DNA from: JAQGMV01 sp963828715
Lineage (GTDB): Bacteria; Pseudomonadota; Gammaproteobacteria; Burkholderiales; SG8-41
Length of the DNA: 64,000 nucleotides
Assembly (NCBI GenBank): GCA_963828715.1
Contig: CAWHFX010000013.1
Location: forward strand, 238,473 to 302,472
Direction of reading: 5' to 3'
Part shown: one piece after another, positions 17,050-25,421 of the stretch
Layout of the letters: each line of letters starts with the position of its first letter
Position numbering within the stretch: position 1 is the stretch's first letter
The notes under the pieces: model-generated
Told to the model about the DNA's origin: nothing
Databases searched by the model: none
The model's input: the letters and a program-made list of their open reading frames with translations, nothing else
Program-made: the position numbers and the translations under genes

Positions 17050-18408
17050 CTAGTACTTGTTCGCGATCGGCAGTTCCTGCGCCGGAAACAGCGTGATCAC
17101 CTTGGCGCCATCGGGCGTGAGCACGACCTCTTCTTCGATGCGGGCGGCCGAGACGCCGTCGGCGGCCGGACAGAATGTTTCGACCGCGAACACCATGCCG
17201 GCCTTGAGCTCGTAGGGATCCTTGAACGAATTCAGGCGCGAAATGAGCGGTCGCTCGTGCAGGCCCAATCCGAGCCCGTGGCAGAAGTTGAGCCCGAATG
17301 CCGCCATCTCCGTTTCGAAACCGATCTCCGTCGATTGGGGGAACGCTTTCGCCACCTGGTCGGTCGATACGCCGGGCTTGAGAAGATCGATCGCATCATC
17401 CATCCAGCGGCGGGCTTTCTTGTAGGCGTCGAACTGGTACTTCGTCGCCGAACCGACCGTGAAGGTCCGGTAATAGCACGTCCGATAGCCCATGTACGAC
17501 TGGATGATGTCGAAGTACGCCTGATCGCCGGGCCGGATCATGCGATCGGTGAAGTTATGCGGATGCGGGCTGCAGCGCTCGCCGGCGATCGCGTTGATCG
17601 CTTCGACGCAGTCCGAACCCATTTCGTACAGGTGCTTCGTCGCCATGGCGACGATCTCGTTCTCGCGGATGCCCGGCTTCAGCGCTTCGAAAATGTGCTG
17701 GTAGGCGCCGTCGCCCATCGCCGCGGCCATATTGAGGAGCGTGATCTCGTCGTGGCTCTTGATCTCGCGCGCATCGAGCATGACCTGCTGTCCGTCGCGC
17801 ACGTCCACACCGAGCTTCTGAAGCGCGAACAGGAACGGCGGTTCCACCACGTCGATGCCGAGCGGCATGTCGGCGACACCCTCCTCACGCAGGATGTCTT
17901 TCACTTCCTGCGCCATCTGCTCGAACAGTCCGACCCGGGGCGAAACCGCGCCGCGCAACCCGGTGAGTCCGGCAAGGCAGTGATTGGTGGGCAGCCACGG
18001 CGCATAGATCCTGTGGTGCCGCGCAGCCGATCCGAAATCCCATACCCAAGGCTCGCCGTTCCCGGTGAGCAGACACCAGCGCGTGAGCTTGTCGCGCGCC
18101 CACTCGCCGATCACCGTGCTGGAGATGTATCGGATGTTGTACTGATCGAACACCAGCAGCGCACCCAGGCCGGATTTCGCCAATGCCTGACGCGTGCGTG
18201 CGAGGCGATAATCATGAAGGCGGCGGAAATCGACGCGTTCCTCGAAATCCACCTGCATGCGCCCCGGCGCCTGCAGCGGACGCTCCCAGCGGTGGCCTGG
18301 ATCGGCCGGATCGTAAAGAACGTCCGGCGCCGCGGAAACGCGCTTCTTCGGATCGACGTCCGATGATTTCACGGGTTTCGGTTCAGTGCGTTTCTTTTTT
18401 GCTGCCAT
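17050..18408 (-). CDS. M24-family protein, DddP/creatinase-like
   Basis: A 452-residue two-domain M24 protein. The N-terminal part (LARTRQALAKSGLGALLVFD, then QYNIRYISST) resembles DMSP lyase DddP and related creatinase-fold enzymes. In the catalytic fold the ligands are mixed. The first Asp is present (YFDIIQSY), the His in NFCHGLGLGLHERP, and the Glu residues in VFAVETF and ARIEEEVVL. The second Asp is replaced in RTCYYRTF. It is therefore distinct from both the first M24 protein of the cluster and a textbook peptidase. I use the ATG at 18408 (MAAKKKR). It is probably a cytoplasmic hydrolase or lyase acting on a small cluster-specific substrate. Confidence 0.8.
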   Translation of the reverse strand: MAAKKKRTEPKPVKSSDVDPKKRVSAAPDVLYDPADPGHRWERPLQAPGRMQVDFEERVDFRRLHDYRLARTRQALAKSGLGALLVFDQYNIRYISSTVIGEWARDKLTRWCLLTGNGEPWVWDFGSAARHHRIYAPWLPTNHCLAGLTGLRGAVSPRVGLFEQMAQEVKDILREEGVADMPLGIDVVEPPFLFALQKLGVDVRDGQQVMLDAREIKSHDEITLLNMAAAMGDGAYQHIFEALKPGIRENEIVAMATKHLYEMGSDCVEAINAIAGERCSPHPHNFTDRMIRPGDQAYFDIIQSYMGYRTCYYRTFTVGSATKYQFDAYKKARRWMDDAIDLLKPGVSTDQVAKAFPQSTEIGFETEMAAFGLNFCHGLGLGLHERPLISRLNSFKDPYELKAGMVFAVETFCPAADGVSAARIEEEVVLTPDGAKVITLFPAQELPIANKY

Positions 18409-18410
18409 GT

Positions 18411-18497
18411 TGCCCCTCAGCCCCACCCTCTCCGAGAGCGCAGGGAGAAGGAGTGTTGTTCGTCACGCGTCACTGATCACTCGTCACGCGTTCGCTC
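18411..18497 (-). repeat. Composite intergenic repeat, copy 3
   Basis: Between the alpha/beta hydrolase at 18499 and the M24 gene, the minus strand reads GTGACGAGTGATCAGTGACG units, then CTTCTCCCTGCGCTCTCGG and GAGGGTGGGGCTGAGGGG. Same arrangement as copies 1 and 2. Confidence 0.6.
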
Positions 18498-18498
18498 T

Positions 18499-19593
18499 TC
18501 AGCGCTTCGCTACCCCGAGCTGCGCCGCCATCCAGTCGGCCGTCTGGTCGCGATAGCGATACCAGAGATTGTTCACCACGTGATTGCCGCCTTCGATCAC
18601 GTCGAGCACGCAGGGACCGGAGACTTCCGCCGCGAGCTTGCGCGCTTCGTCCGGCGAAGTGAGGCGGTCCTTCGTTCCGGCGACAATGTAAATGGGGCAC
18701 GTGATGTTCTTCGCGTGGCCACGCAGCGTCATGCGGACGCCGATCTTTCCGGCCTCTTCCAGTGTGCGGCTGTGCGTGCGAGCGCGGAATGCCTCGACGT
18801 TGATGATCGGGCGCCCTTCGAACGACGGTTTGCGCTCGAATGCACCCGAGAGCGCGACACAGGCCTTGATGCGCTTCTCGAAGCAGGCCGCGCGTGGCGC
18901 ATAGTAGCCGCCGAGCGAGACGCCCCAGACGCCGACCCGCTTCGCGTCGATGTCCGAGCGCGTTTGCAGATAGTCGATGACCGCACCCACCGGCTTCTCG
19001 TATTCAGGGCAGATCGGCAGATCGTACTCGGCCTCGCCTTGTCCCGGACCGTCGAACGCGAGCGTCGCCACGCCACGCTTGAGGAAACGGTTTTCGTAAT
19101 CGTCCATCTCCTCCTTGGCCGAATCGAGCCCCATGCACATTACGACGACCGGCGGTTTGCCGCCGCCGACAGGCTTGCGCAGATTGCCGTAGAGCGTAGT
19201 GCCTTCGTACGGAATGGCGACGCGCTCGCCGGGCGGCCGCAGGCACGGAAGCGCCTTGTTGCGGCACTCGACCGCCTTCGCATGCGCCTGTCGCAGCTGC
19301 GCCATGTCGTTCACGAACAGGAACTTGCCGAAGTGATAGCACACCGCTGCGCGTGTCCAGTGTTCGCCGGCCGACAGGTTGAAGCCTTCGGCATGCGCCG
19401 CATTGCCGAGCTCCTCGTGAATCGCAGCGCGTTTACTCCACGCACTGCACCAGTCTTCCCAGCGCTCGATGCTCGCCGTCACTTCCTGAAAATCCGTGAG
19501 CGGCACGCCGTTGATCACGAAACGGGGTGCCCAGTGCGAAATCGCTGCTTCGACTCGCGGGTCTTTGCTGCCAACTGGCGTATCCAAATTCAT
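18499..19593 (-). CDS. Alpha/beta hydrolase, DHPONH-like, paralogue 1
   Basis: About 364 residues. The N-terminal helical part (ISHWAPRFVINGVPL) acts as a cap in relatives, followed by an alpha/beta hydrolase core. The nucleophile elbow is GVSLGGYYAPRA, the acid lies in AGTKDRLTSP, and the catalytic His in EGGNHVVNN; VMCMGLDSAKEEM marks the oxyanion region. Length and order match 2,6-dihydroxypseudooxynicotine hydrolase and similar enzymes that cleave C-C bonds next to carbonyls. Two paralogues lie at 21248 and 24318. I place the start at ATG 19593 by alignment with the paralogues; a GTG at 19656 is possible. Substrate unknown. Confidence 0.87.
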   Translation of the reverse strand: MNLDTPVGSKDPRVEAAISHWAPRFVINGVPLTDFQEVTASIERWEDWCSAWSKRAAIHEELGNAAHAEGFNLSAGEHWTRAAVCYHFGKFLFVNDMAQLRQAHAKAVECRNKALPCLRPPGERVAIPYEGTTLYGNLRKPVGGGKPPVVVMCMGLDSAKEEMDDYENRFLKRGVATLAFDGPGQGEAEYDLPICPEYEKPVGAVIDYLQTRSDIDAKRVGVWGVSLGGYYAPRAACFEKRIKACVALSGAFERKPSFEGRPIINVEAFRARTHSRTLEEAGKIGVRMTLRGHAKNITCPIYIVAGTKDRLTSPDEARKLAAEVSGPCVLDVIEGGNHVVNNLWYRYRDQTADWMAAQLGVAKR

Positions 19594-19697
19594 CCTCTTG
19601 TCAGTCGATGTGGTGACTTGCGGCTTGTGGCTGGAGTGACTGGCCACATCGGCCACCCGTTCACTGCTTCTCTCATTCGTCTCTCTTCACTAAGGCG

Positions 19698-21221
19698 TCA
19701 TGCAGCCCCTGCGTTGAGTCCCGGCAGAGACCACTGAGTGACCGGCATGGGCTTCAGCACCGGCGCGCCGAGAGCCGGGGACGTGACGAGATACAGACCC
19801 GAACCGGTGCCCACCCACATGAGCTTGCGGTCCCACTCGACGAACACCGCGTCCGTGTCACGCGGATAGCTCAGGTAATCGTCGAGATGACCGGGCTGGG
19901 GCGGAATGAAATAGCCGGCGCTGACCGGTTTCTCAGGATCCTTGATGTTGTAAAGCTGCAAACCCGCGTTGAAGAACGAATAGGCAGTGAAGTTCGGGTC
20001 GGCCGTGCCCGGTGCTTTCAGGTGCGGCGGATTGTGCGGCCCGAAGCGTCCGCGCTTGTCGCAGAAATCCCGGTACGGCGCATCGGACGGCGGCACGGGA
20101 ACAGGCAATTGCGTGATCTGGCGCGGCTTCGCCGGATCGCGGATGTCCACGACGAAGCTGGGCTGGTAGACCTCGTTGCAATCCGGATTGAGCACTTCAG
20201 GATTGGTAATCACGAATCCGCGGTCGAGTCGCGCCACGTCGATGGTGTGGAACGCGATGGCGCCGGGTTTGAGCGGCGGATTGAAGCGCGACACGAGCTT
20301 CGGATTTCGAATGTCGGAAAGATCGTGCACGAGCATGCCGAAACTGCCGTAGGCACTGTAGCCGTAACGGCCACCCTCTTCCACCCGCTTCGGCACGTAC
20401 ATGGGCCCGTGCAGGCTCGTAAAGGAGGTCTTGTCCCCGTACTCGCGCCACTTGCGATATGCGTCTTCCTCGCCCTGTTTCTGGCCCGGCACCCACCAGT
20501 TCGAAACAAAGGCCGGCTTGGCGGGATCGGAGACGTCGATGATCTGGATACCGTTCGTGTAGTAGCGGAAGAACGCTTCCATGTTGGTGAAGCTGTTGTC
20601 CGGTCCCGTGTCCAGATAGGCGTATTGTCCGCCGTCGTAATAGTTGCGATGCGTTCCGGCGCCCGTCTGCACATCGCGTTTCGGATCGCCCTGATCGCAG
20701 CTCCATTCGGAAAGCACGACGAGCTTCGCGGGATCCGAGGCGTCGTAGAAGCGAACGCCACGCAGACCCTTCTGCTCGATGTTGCGCTTGATGAGACCCG
20801 GATTGTCGTACTTGCCGTGCGGCCACTCCGGCGTCGAGAACGTGCCGGCGGAGCCGTGGCCCGTCATCAGGATCCATTTACCAATCCTGCGGTTGTAGGC
20901 GAGCTGCAACTGTCCGCTCGGATACGCGCCCTTGTTCACCATCACCGGCTTCAGCGGTTCGGTGACCTCGATCACGTCGCGCCGGTTGAACAGAAAACGC
21001 CGCGGCCCGATCGACATCATCTGCATCTTCGAACCGCGCTCTTCACCGGGGTCGAAGTGCGCCAGCACGTCCGTATTGCGTCGGTACATGTTGCGATCCA
21101 GGTACGGCAGACTGGTCGGGCGCGGGTTCGGATGGCGATTCGCGTGCGCGAGCGGGATCGAGTGCGCTGCACCGATCGCACCTGCAGCGGCTCCGAGCTT
21201 CAGAAGTTCACGACGTTTCAT
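19698..21221 (-). CDS. Tat-exported LVIVD/beta-propeller repeat protein
   Basis: A 507-residue protein with a twin-arginine leader (MKRRELLKLGAAAGAIGAA, cleavage near AHA), so it is exported folded and may carry a cofactor. The mature part has at least four LVIVD-type repeats with the SDPxxP pattern: VRFYDASDPAKLV, IQIIDVSDPAKPAFV, FVVDIRDPAKPRQI and LQLYNIKDPEKPV. Each probably forms one propeller blade. Function of such proteins is largely unknown; some bind ligands at the cell surface. The ATG at 21221 precedes the RR motif directly, which fixes the start. It lies between two DHPONH-like hydrolase genes, so it may help with substrate binding or act as an extracytoplasmic partner. Confidence 0.85.
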   Translation of the reverse strand: MKRRELLKLGAAAGAIGAAHSIPLAHANRHPNPRPTSLPYLDRNMYRRNTDVLAHFDPGEERGSKMQMMSIGPRRFLFNRRDVIEVTEPLKPVMVNKGAYPSGQLQLAYNRRIGKWILMTGHGSAGTFSTPEWPHGKYDNPGLIKRNIEQKGLRGVRFYDASDPAKLVVLSEWSCDQGDPKRDVQTGAGTHRNYYDGGQYAYLDTGPDNSFTNMEAFFRYYTNGIQIIDVSDPAKPAFVSNWWVPGQKQGEEDAYRKWREYGDKTSFTSLHGPMYVPKRVEEGGRYGYSAYGSFGMLVHDLSDIRNPKLVSRFNPPLKPGAIAFHTIDVARLDRGFVITNPEVLNPDCNEVYQPSFVVDIRDPAKPRQITQLPVPVPPSDAPYRDFCDKRGRFGPHNPPHLKAPGTADPNFTAYSFFNAGLQLYNIKDPEKPVSAGYFIPPQPGHLDDYLSYPRDTDAVFVEWDRKLMWVGTGSGLYLVTSPALGAPVLKPMPVTQWSLPGLNAGAA

Positions 21222-21247
21222 GCGGCGAGTCCCTTCACGCCTTCCGA

Positions 21248-22339
21248 TTACGTTCTCGGCACTCCGAGCTGTTGGCCCATCCAATCGGCCGCCTGCGTCT
21301 GATACATGTAGCGGCGGTTGTTGACGACGTGGTTCCCGCCTTTCACGATCTGCAGCACCTTGGGGCCGGACACCTCCGCCACAATGCGTTCGGCGTTGGA
21401 TGGCGGAGTGAGCCGGTCCAACTCTCCAGCCACGACGTAAATCGGACACGAGATGTTCATCGCCGCGCCTTCCAGTGTCAGGGTTTGCGCCTTCTCGCGT
21501 GCCTCCTCCATCGTTTTCGAATGGCTGCGCACGCGGAACGCCTCACGCGAAAGCTCGTTGCGCCCGTCGAAGATCTCGACCCAGCTATACGGCCCGGAAA
21601 ACGACAGGCACGCGGCAATTCGCTTGTCGAATGCCGCGGCGCGCGCCGAGTAGTAGCCGCCGAGTGAAACGCCCATGATGCCGATGCGGTCGGGATCGAG
21701 ATCGTCGCGTGACTTGATATAGTCGATCACCGCCTGCACCGGCGCTTCGAAGTCGCCGCGTATCGGCATGTCGTATTCCGCTTCGCCCTGCCCCGGTCCG
21801 TCGAACGCGAGCGTCGCCATGCCGCGTTCGAGAAAGATGTTCTCATAGACGTCGAGCTCTTCCTTCGTGGAATCGAGCCCGACACACATGATCACGACCG
21901 CCGCGCGTTGCGGACCACGCGGCCTGCGCAGAATGCCGTAAAGCTCACGACTTTCGTACGGTATCGCGACGCGCGTACCCGGCGGATCGAGATGCGGCAA
22001 CGCGAGCGCACGGCACTCGATTACTTTGTCGTGTGCCCGGCGCATTTCATCGAGCTTGTGCACGAACATGAACTTGCCGAAGTGGTAGCACAGCGCAGCA
22101 CGGGTGAGATGGCCTGCCGCCGACGCGTTATAGCCGTCAGCGAGCGCTCGACGCCCGAGTTGTTCGTGGACGGCCGCGCGTTGCGACCAGACGGAACACC
22201 ATTCGTCCCAGCGGGTGATCGCAGCCGTGACTTCATCGAAGTCGGCCAGCGGCACGCCGGCCGAGACGAACCGCGGAGCCCAGTTATGGATGGCGATCTC
22301 GACGCGCTTGTCGCGCGCATTCGTGAGCGGTGCGCTCAT
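21248..22339 (-). CDS. Alpha/beta hydrolase, DHPONH-like, paralogue 2
   Basis: A 363-residue paralogue of the genes at 18499 and 24318. The cap begins IHNWAPRFVSAGVPL. The nucleophile Ser is in GVSLGGYYSARA, the acid in AGELDRLTPP and the His in KGGNHVVNN. The oxyanion region reads IMCVGLDSTKEEL. The start ATG overlaps the upstream Bug receptor stop by four bases (ATGA), so the two are translationally coupled. It is probably cytoplasmic. The conserved AFDGPGQGEAEYD strand, shared by all three paralogues, argues for the same reaction type on different or stacked substrates. Confidence 0.88.
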   Translation of the reverse strand: MSAPLTNARDKRVEIAIHNWAPRFVSAGVPLADFDEVTAAITRWDEWCSVWSQRAAVHEQLGRRALADGYNASAAGHLTRAALCYHFGKFMFVHKLDEMRRAHDKVIECRALALPHLDPPGTRVAIPYESRELYGILRRPRGPQRAAVVIMCVGLDSTKEELDVYENIFLERGMATLAFDGPGQGEAEYDMPIRGDFEAPVQAVIDYIKSRDDLDPDRIGIMGVSLGGYYSARAAAFDKRIAACLSFSGPYSWVEIFDGRNELSREAFRVRSHSKTMEEAREKAQTLTLEGAAMNISCPIYVVAGELDRLTPPSNAERIVAEVSGPKVLQIVKGGNHVVNNRRYMYQTQAADWMGQQLGVPRT

Positions 22340-23307
22340 TCCGCCTTCGCGCCCGACTCTTTGACGATCTTCCCGAGCTTCACGACCTCGGAGCGCATGT
22401 ACTGGTCGAACTGCTCAGGCGACATCGTCATCGGTTCCGCACCCTGATTCTGAAACTGTTTGCTCACATCCGGCATGTGCAGAATCTTGGCAATGCCGCC
22501 GTTCAGTTTATCGATCACCGCCTTCGGCGTGCCGGCCGGCGCAATGAGGCCGAACCACGGATCGAACACGCAATCCTTGACACCCGCCTCGACCATCGTC
22601 GGCAACCGCGGAAACGCCGCGGAGCGCCGGGTGGTGCTCACTGCAAGCGCGCGCACCTTGCCGGCCTCGATATGCGGGTTTGCGAGTATCGACGGCGCGA
22701 ACGTCATCTCGAGGCGGCCCGCGATGATCTCGGTGATCGCGTCTGCGAAGCCCTTGAAGGGCACGTGGACGATGTTGATGCCGGCCGTGCTGCGAAAAAG
22801 CTCGCCATTCAGGTGCGACGCGGAGCCGATGCCCGCCGATGTGTAGTTGAGCGCGCCCGGCTTCGCCTTCGCGAGCGCGACCAGGTCTTTCACGGTCTTC
22901 ACGGGCATGGACGGATGCACGATCAGAACGTTGGGCACGAGCGCGACGGGCGTGACACCGGTGAAATCCTTGATCGGATCGAAAGGCAGCTTCGCGTACA
23001 ACGTCGCGTTGATCGCGTGACTCGCCGAGACGACGAGTAGCGTGTACCCGTCGGCCGGCGCCTTGGCGGCGATCGCCGTGCCGACGACACTGCCCGCGCC
23101 AGGCCGGTTTTCCACCACGACCGGCTGGCCCCACATCTCGTTCATTTTCGGGCCGAGGATGCGCGCGAACGCATCGGTCGCGCTGCCGGGCGCGAATGGG
23201 ACGAGGATGCGTATCGGCTTCGCGGGAAATTCCTGCGCGAGCGCCGGCCCGGCGGTCAGTACGCCTGCGACGATCAATACCGCAACAGTCGAACGACTTT
23301 TCATCAT
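22336..23307 (-). CDS. Bug/TctC-family periplasmic receptor 1
   Basis: A 323-residue tripartite tricarboxylate transporter receptor. The signal peptide ends AGPALAQ, then EFPAKPIRILVPFAPGSATD and PVVVENRPGAGS, which define the Bug fold. VPFKGFADAI and DPWFGLIAPAGTPKAVIDKL are ligand-cleft and hinge signatures. It would capture a carboxylate-bearing ligand in the periplasm. No TctA/TctB membrane genes are nearby, which is common for orphan Bug proteins in Burkholderiales. They may use a distant transporter or act as sensors. Confidence 0.92.
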   Translation of the reverse strand: MMKSRSTVAVLIVAGVLTAGPALAQEFPAKPIRILVPFAPGSATDAFARILGPKMNEMWGQPVVVENRPGAGSVVGTAIAAKAPADGYTLLVVSASHAINATLYAKLPFDPIKDFTGVTPVALVPNVLIVHPSMPVKTVKDLVALAKAKPGALNYTSAGIGSASHLNGELFRSTAGINIVHVPFKGFADAITEIIAGRLEMTFAPSILANPHIEAGKVRALAVSTTRRSAAFPRLPTMVEAGVKDCVFDPWFGLIAPAGTPKAVIDKLNGGIAKILHMPDVSKQFQNQGAEPMTMSPEQFDQYMRSEVVKLGKIVKESGAKAE

Positions 23308-23311
23308 GAGA

Positions 23312-24286
23312 TCAATTAATGCGCGCGCCCGCCGCGATCAGCACTTTCGCGAAGCGGTTCACTTCGCTGCGTATGAAGCGATCGAACTCCTCCGGCGTGC
23401 TCGGGGCGGGTGTAGCGCCTTGCGTGAGCAGCCGCTCCTTGATGTCCGGCAGCGCCAGCACTCTGACAATCTCCTTGTTGAGGGTGTTGACGAGCGGACG
23501 CGGCGTTTTGGCGGCGACGAGCAATCCATACCACTGATCGTATTGGAAGCCGGGAATAGCAGCTTCGGCGACGGTGGGGACATCGGGAAACATCGGAGAA
23601 CGGGCGGCAGTACTGACCGCAAGCGCGAGTACCCTGCCTGCCTTGACCTGCCCCATGGCGACGAGGATGGGGCTGAAGCAGAATTGCACGCGACCCGCCA
23701 TGACTTCATTCACTGCTTCGGGGGCGCCCTTGTACGGCACGTGAGTCGCTTCGATACCGGCGGCGAGCTTGAACATCTCCCCGTTGATCTGGGTGCCGCT
23801 TCCGATTCCCGCCGAGCTGAAATTGAACTGACCGGGTTTCGCCTTCGCTGCAGCAATCAGTTCCTTCACCGACTTCACCCCGAGCGCCGGCGCCACGATC
23901 AGCAGATTCGGAACGCTGGCGACGCGGGAAACGCCCGAGAAATCGCGGATGGTGTCGTACGGCAGCTTGGAGTAGAGCGTCGCGTTCCCGGCGTGGCCGG
24001 TGGACACCATCATGAGCGTGTGTCCGTCCGGATTCGCCTGCAACACGTACTGCGATGCAATGGTACCGCCAGCGCTCGGCCGGTTATCGACCACGACCTG
24101 CTGTCCCCAGTGTTCCGCCATCTTTTCGCCGATCCAGCGCGCGAGGATGTCGGTCTGGCTTCCGGGCGAAAACGGCACGAGCATGCGGATGGGCTTCGCC
24201 GGAAACGACTGCTGGCCGAACGCACCGCACGGCAGCAGCAGGCTGGCCGCCGCGAGAAGCGGAAACCTCCACTTCCTGACTCCCAT
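23312..24286 (-). CDS. Bug/TctC-family periplasmic receptor 2
   Basis: A 324-residue relative of the preceding gene, separated by only 4 bp. Signal peptide LLAAASLLLPCGAFGQ, then SFPAKPIRMLVPFSPGSQTD, VVVDNRPSAGGTIAS and VPYKGAPEAVNEV. Two adjacent, clearly diverged copies suggest tandem duplication with specialisation for two related carboxylates. Like receptor 1 it has no cognate membrane components here. Confidence 0.92.
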   Translation of the reverse strand: MGVRKWRFPLLAAASLLLPCGAFGQQSFPAKPIRMLVPFSPGSQTDILARWIGEKMAEHWGQQVVVDNRPSAGGTIASQYVLQANPDGHTLMMVSTGHAGNATLYSKLPYDTIRDFSGVSRVASVPNLLIVAPALGVKSVKELIAAAKAKPGQFNFSSAGIGSGTQINGEMFKLAAGIEATHVPYKGAPEAVNEVMAGRVQFCFSPILVAMGQVKAGRVLALAVSTAARSPMFPDVPTVAEAAIPGFQYDQWYGLLVAAKTPRPLVNTLNKEIVRVLALPDIKERLLTQGATPAPSTPEEFDRFIRSEVNRFAKVLIAAGARIN

Positions 24287-24317
24287 TGAGCTCCTCCTCG
24301 TAAGCTTCGTGCTCGGT

Positions 24318-25421
24318 TTACGCGCTCCGCGCGCCGAGTTGTTTTCCCAGCCAGTCCGCGGACTGCGTGCGATAGCGGTACGCTCGATTATTGGCGACGT
24401 GATTCCCGTCTTCGATCAGCAGAAGCTCCACCGGGCCACTCGCCTCGCGCGCGAGGCGTGCGGCATCCTGCCACGGCACGAGCCGGTCGAGCCTGCCGGC
24501 CACGATGAACAGCGGGCATGTGATCTTCGATGCGACACCCTTCAACGTGAGATTTGCGCCGTACTCCCGCGCCGCCTCCGGCGTGTCGCACTTCGCCCGC
24601 ACGCGAAAGGCTTCGCGCGTGAGCTCGTTCAGCTGCGGCCAGATCTCGGCCCAGTCGAACGGACCGGACAGCGCGATACACGCCTTGACACGCTTCTCGA
24701 ATGCCGCTGCGCGCGGCGCGTAGTAGCCGCCGAGGGAGACGCCCCACAAGCCGATACGCGCCGCGTCGAGGTCATCCCGCTGCTCCACGAAATCGACGAC
24801 ACTGCGCACGGCGTGTTCGTAGTCGCCGCGAATGCGCAGTCCGTATTCGGCCTCGCCCTGGCCGGGACCGTCGAACGCAAGCGTTGCCATGCCACGGGCG
24901 AGGAACGTGGATTCGTACGCGTCCATCTCCTCCTTCGCGGAATCGAGCCCCATGCACATGACGACAACGGGCGGTCGCGCGATGCCGTTCGGCTTGCGCA
25001 GGATCCCGTAGAGCCGCGTGCCCTCGTACGGGACCTCCACGCGTTCGCCCGGCGGATCGAGGTGGGGCAAGGCGGCACGCCGGCATTCGATCGCTTTCAT
25101 GTGAGCCGCGCGCATCTGCACAGGATCGTGCACGAACACGAACTTCGCGAAATGGAAACAAACGGCTGCGCGCGTCCAATGCTCAGCGGCGGAGAAGCGA
25201 AGGCCTGCGGCGAACGATTCCGCAGCGAGGCGCTCGTGAACGCTTGCGCGTGCGCTCCACGACGGGCACCAGTCATCCCAGCACGTGATCGACGCGGTCA
25301 CCTCGTCGAAATCGGAGAGCGGCACGCCATTCGCCACGAAACGCGGCGCCCAGTGCGCAATCGCCGTCTGCACGCGCGCATCCGGAGACGGGGCCGTGCG
25401 CGCGCGCTCGGCGCTAACCAT
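24318..25421 (-). CDS. Alpha/beta hydrolase, DHPONH-like, paralogue 3
   Basis: A 367-residue third paralogue. Cap AIAHWAPRFVANGVPL, oxyanion region VMCMGLDSAKEEM, nucleophile GVSLGGYYAPRA, acid AGRLDRLVPW, histidine EDGNHVANN. All catalytic residues are intact. It overlaps the upstream binding-protein gene by 8 bp. The three copies are interleaved with other genes and are not a simple tandem array, so they were probably retained for function. Confidence 0.88.
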   Translation of the reverse strand: MVSAERARTAPSPDARVQTAIAHWAPRFVANGVPLSDFDEVTASITCWDDWCPSWSARASVHERLAAESFAAGLRFSAAEHWTRAAVCFHFAKFVFVHDPVQMRAAHMKAIECRRAALPHLDPPGERVEVPYEGTRLYGILRKPNGIARPPVVVMCMGLDSAKEEMDAYESTFLARGMATLAFDGPGQGEAEYGLRIRGDYEHAVRSVVDFVEQRDDLDAARIGLWGVSLGGYYAPRAAAFEKRVKACIALSGPFDWAEIWPQLNELTREAFRVRAKCDTPEAAREYGANLTLKGVASKITCPLFIVAGRLDRLVPWQDAARLAREASGPVELLLIEDGNHVANNRAYRYRTQSADWLGKQLGARSA

